Below, piece after piece: positions 6,052-6,096 of a DNA stretch of 6,096 nucleotides (its first letter is position 1; every line of letters begins with the position of its first letter). The position numbers and the translations under genes were made by a program. A model generated the notes under the pieces. It worked only from the letters and a program-made list of their open reading frames with translations. It searched no databases and had not been told where the DNA came from. This DNA comes from JAGLTZ01 sp964637695 (GTDB taxonomy: Bacteria; Blakebacterota; Blakebacteria; Blakebacterales; Blakebacteraceae): contig CAZWVF010000088.1 of assembly GCA_964637695.1 (NCBI GenBank), positions 1 through 6,096 on the forward strand, given 5' to 3'.

Positions 6052-6080
6052 AAACTAGCGGACCTCACTCATATAGGCAA
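6052..6080 (-). promoter_or_regulatory. Weak candidate promoter of the met operon
   Basis: On the minus strand TTGCCT (6080-6075) and TAGTTT (6057-6052) are spaced by 17 nt. The -35 box is fair and the -10 box poor. It would start the transcript near 6045, about 45 nt before the leader-peptide ATG. Placement suits the attenuator, but the match alone is weak and the true promoter could lie elsewhere or beyond the window. Confidence 0.25.
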
Positions 6081-6096
6081 GGGCCTTTTGGGGATT

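Overview
The window is bacterial chromosomal DNA of moderate to high GC content. Genes are tightly packed, with 4-nt ATGA overlaps and Shine-Dalgarno (SD) sites. All convincing genes lie on the minus strand, so the biology reads from high to low coordinates. Species cannot be fixed from the sequence. The proteins do not look enterobacterial, and a spirochaete or another deep-branching phylum is only an impression.

Right part (6096 to about 886) is one methionine/aspartate-family operon. A leader of about 300-400 nt (5700-6096) is followed by cystathionine beta-lyase (metC), cystathionine gamma-synthase (metB), aspartate-semialdehyde dehydrogenase (asd) and aspartokinase (lysC-type). metC and metB overlap by about 29 nt, and metB/asd and asd/lysC each share ATGA, so translation is probably coupled. 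Together they make aspartate semialdehyde and carry out the two transsulfuration steps from activated homoserine plus cysteine to homocysteine. Homoserine dehydrogenase, a homoserine-activating enzyme and methionine synthase are not in the window.

The most interesting element is the leader. It encodes an unannotated 26-residue peptide whose codons 8-14 read Met-Arg-Met-Pro-Met-Cys-Met. This lies inside a set of mutually exclusive RNA hairpins: a 1:2 hairpin holding the Met codons, a long 2:3 antiterminator, and a 3:4 intrinsic terminator with a T5-G-T8 tail. This is the architecture of ribosome-mediated transcription attenuation, as in trp, his and thr leaders, but it senses methionine (and possibly cysteine) and controls sulfur amino acid genes. 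No SAM riboswitch or T-box core was recognised.

Left part (78-596) is a type II toxin-antitoxin pair: a ribbon-helix-helix antitoxin followed by an overlapping RelE/ParE-family toxin. A consensus-like promoter overlaps ATAAC half-sites, and its predicted start of transcription falls at or beside the antitoxin ATG, suggesting a leaderless mRNA. Between the two units (597-885) is a more AT-rich gap with only one doubtful ORF and no clear terminator.
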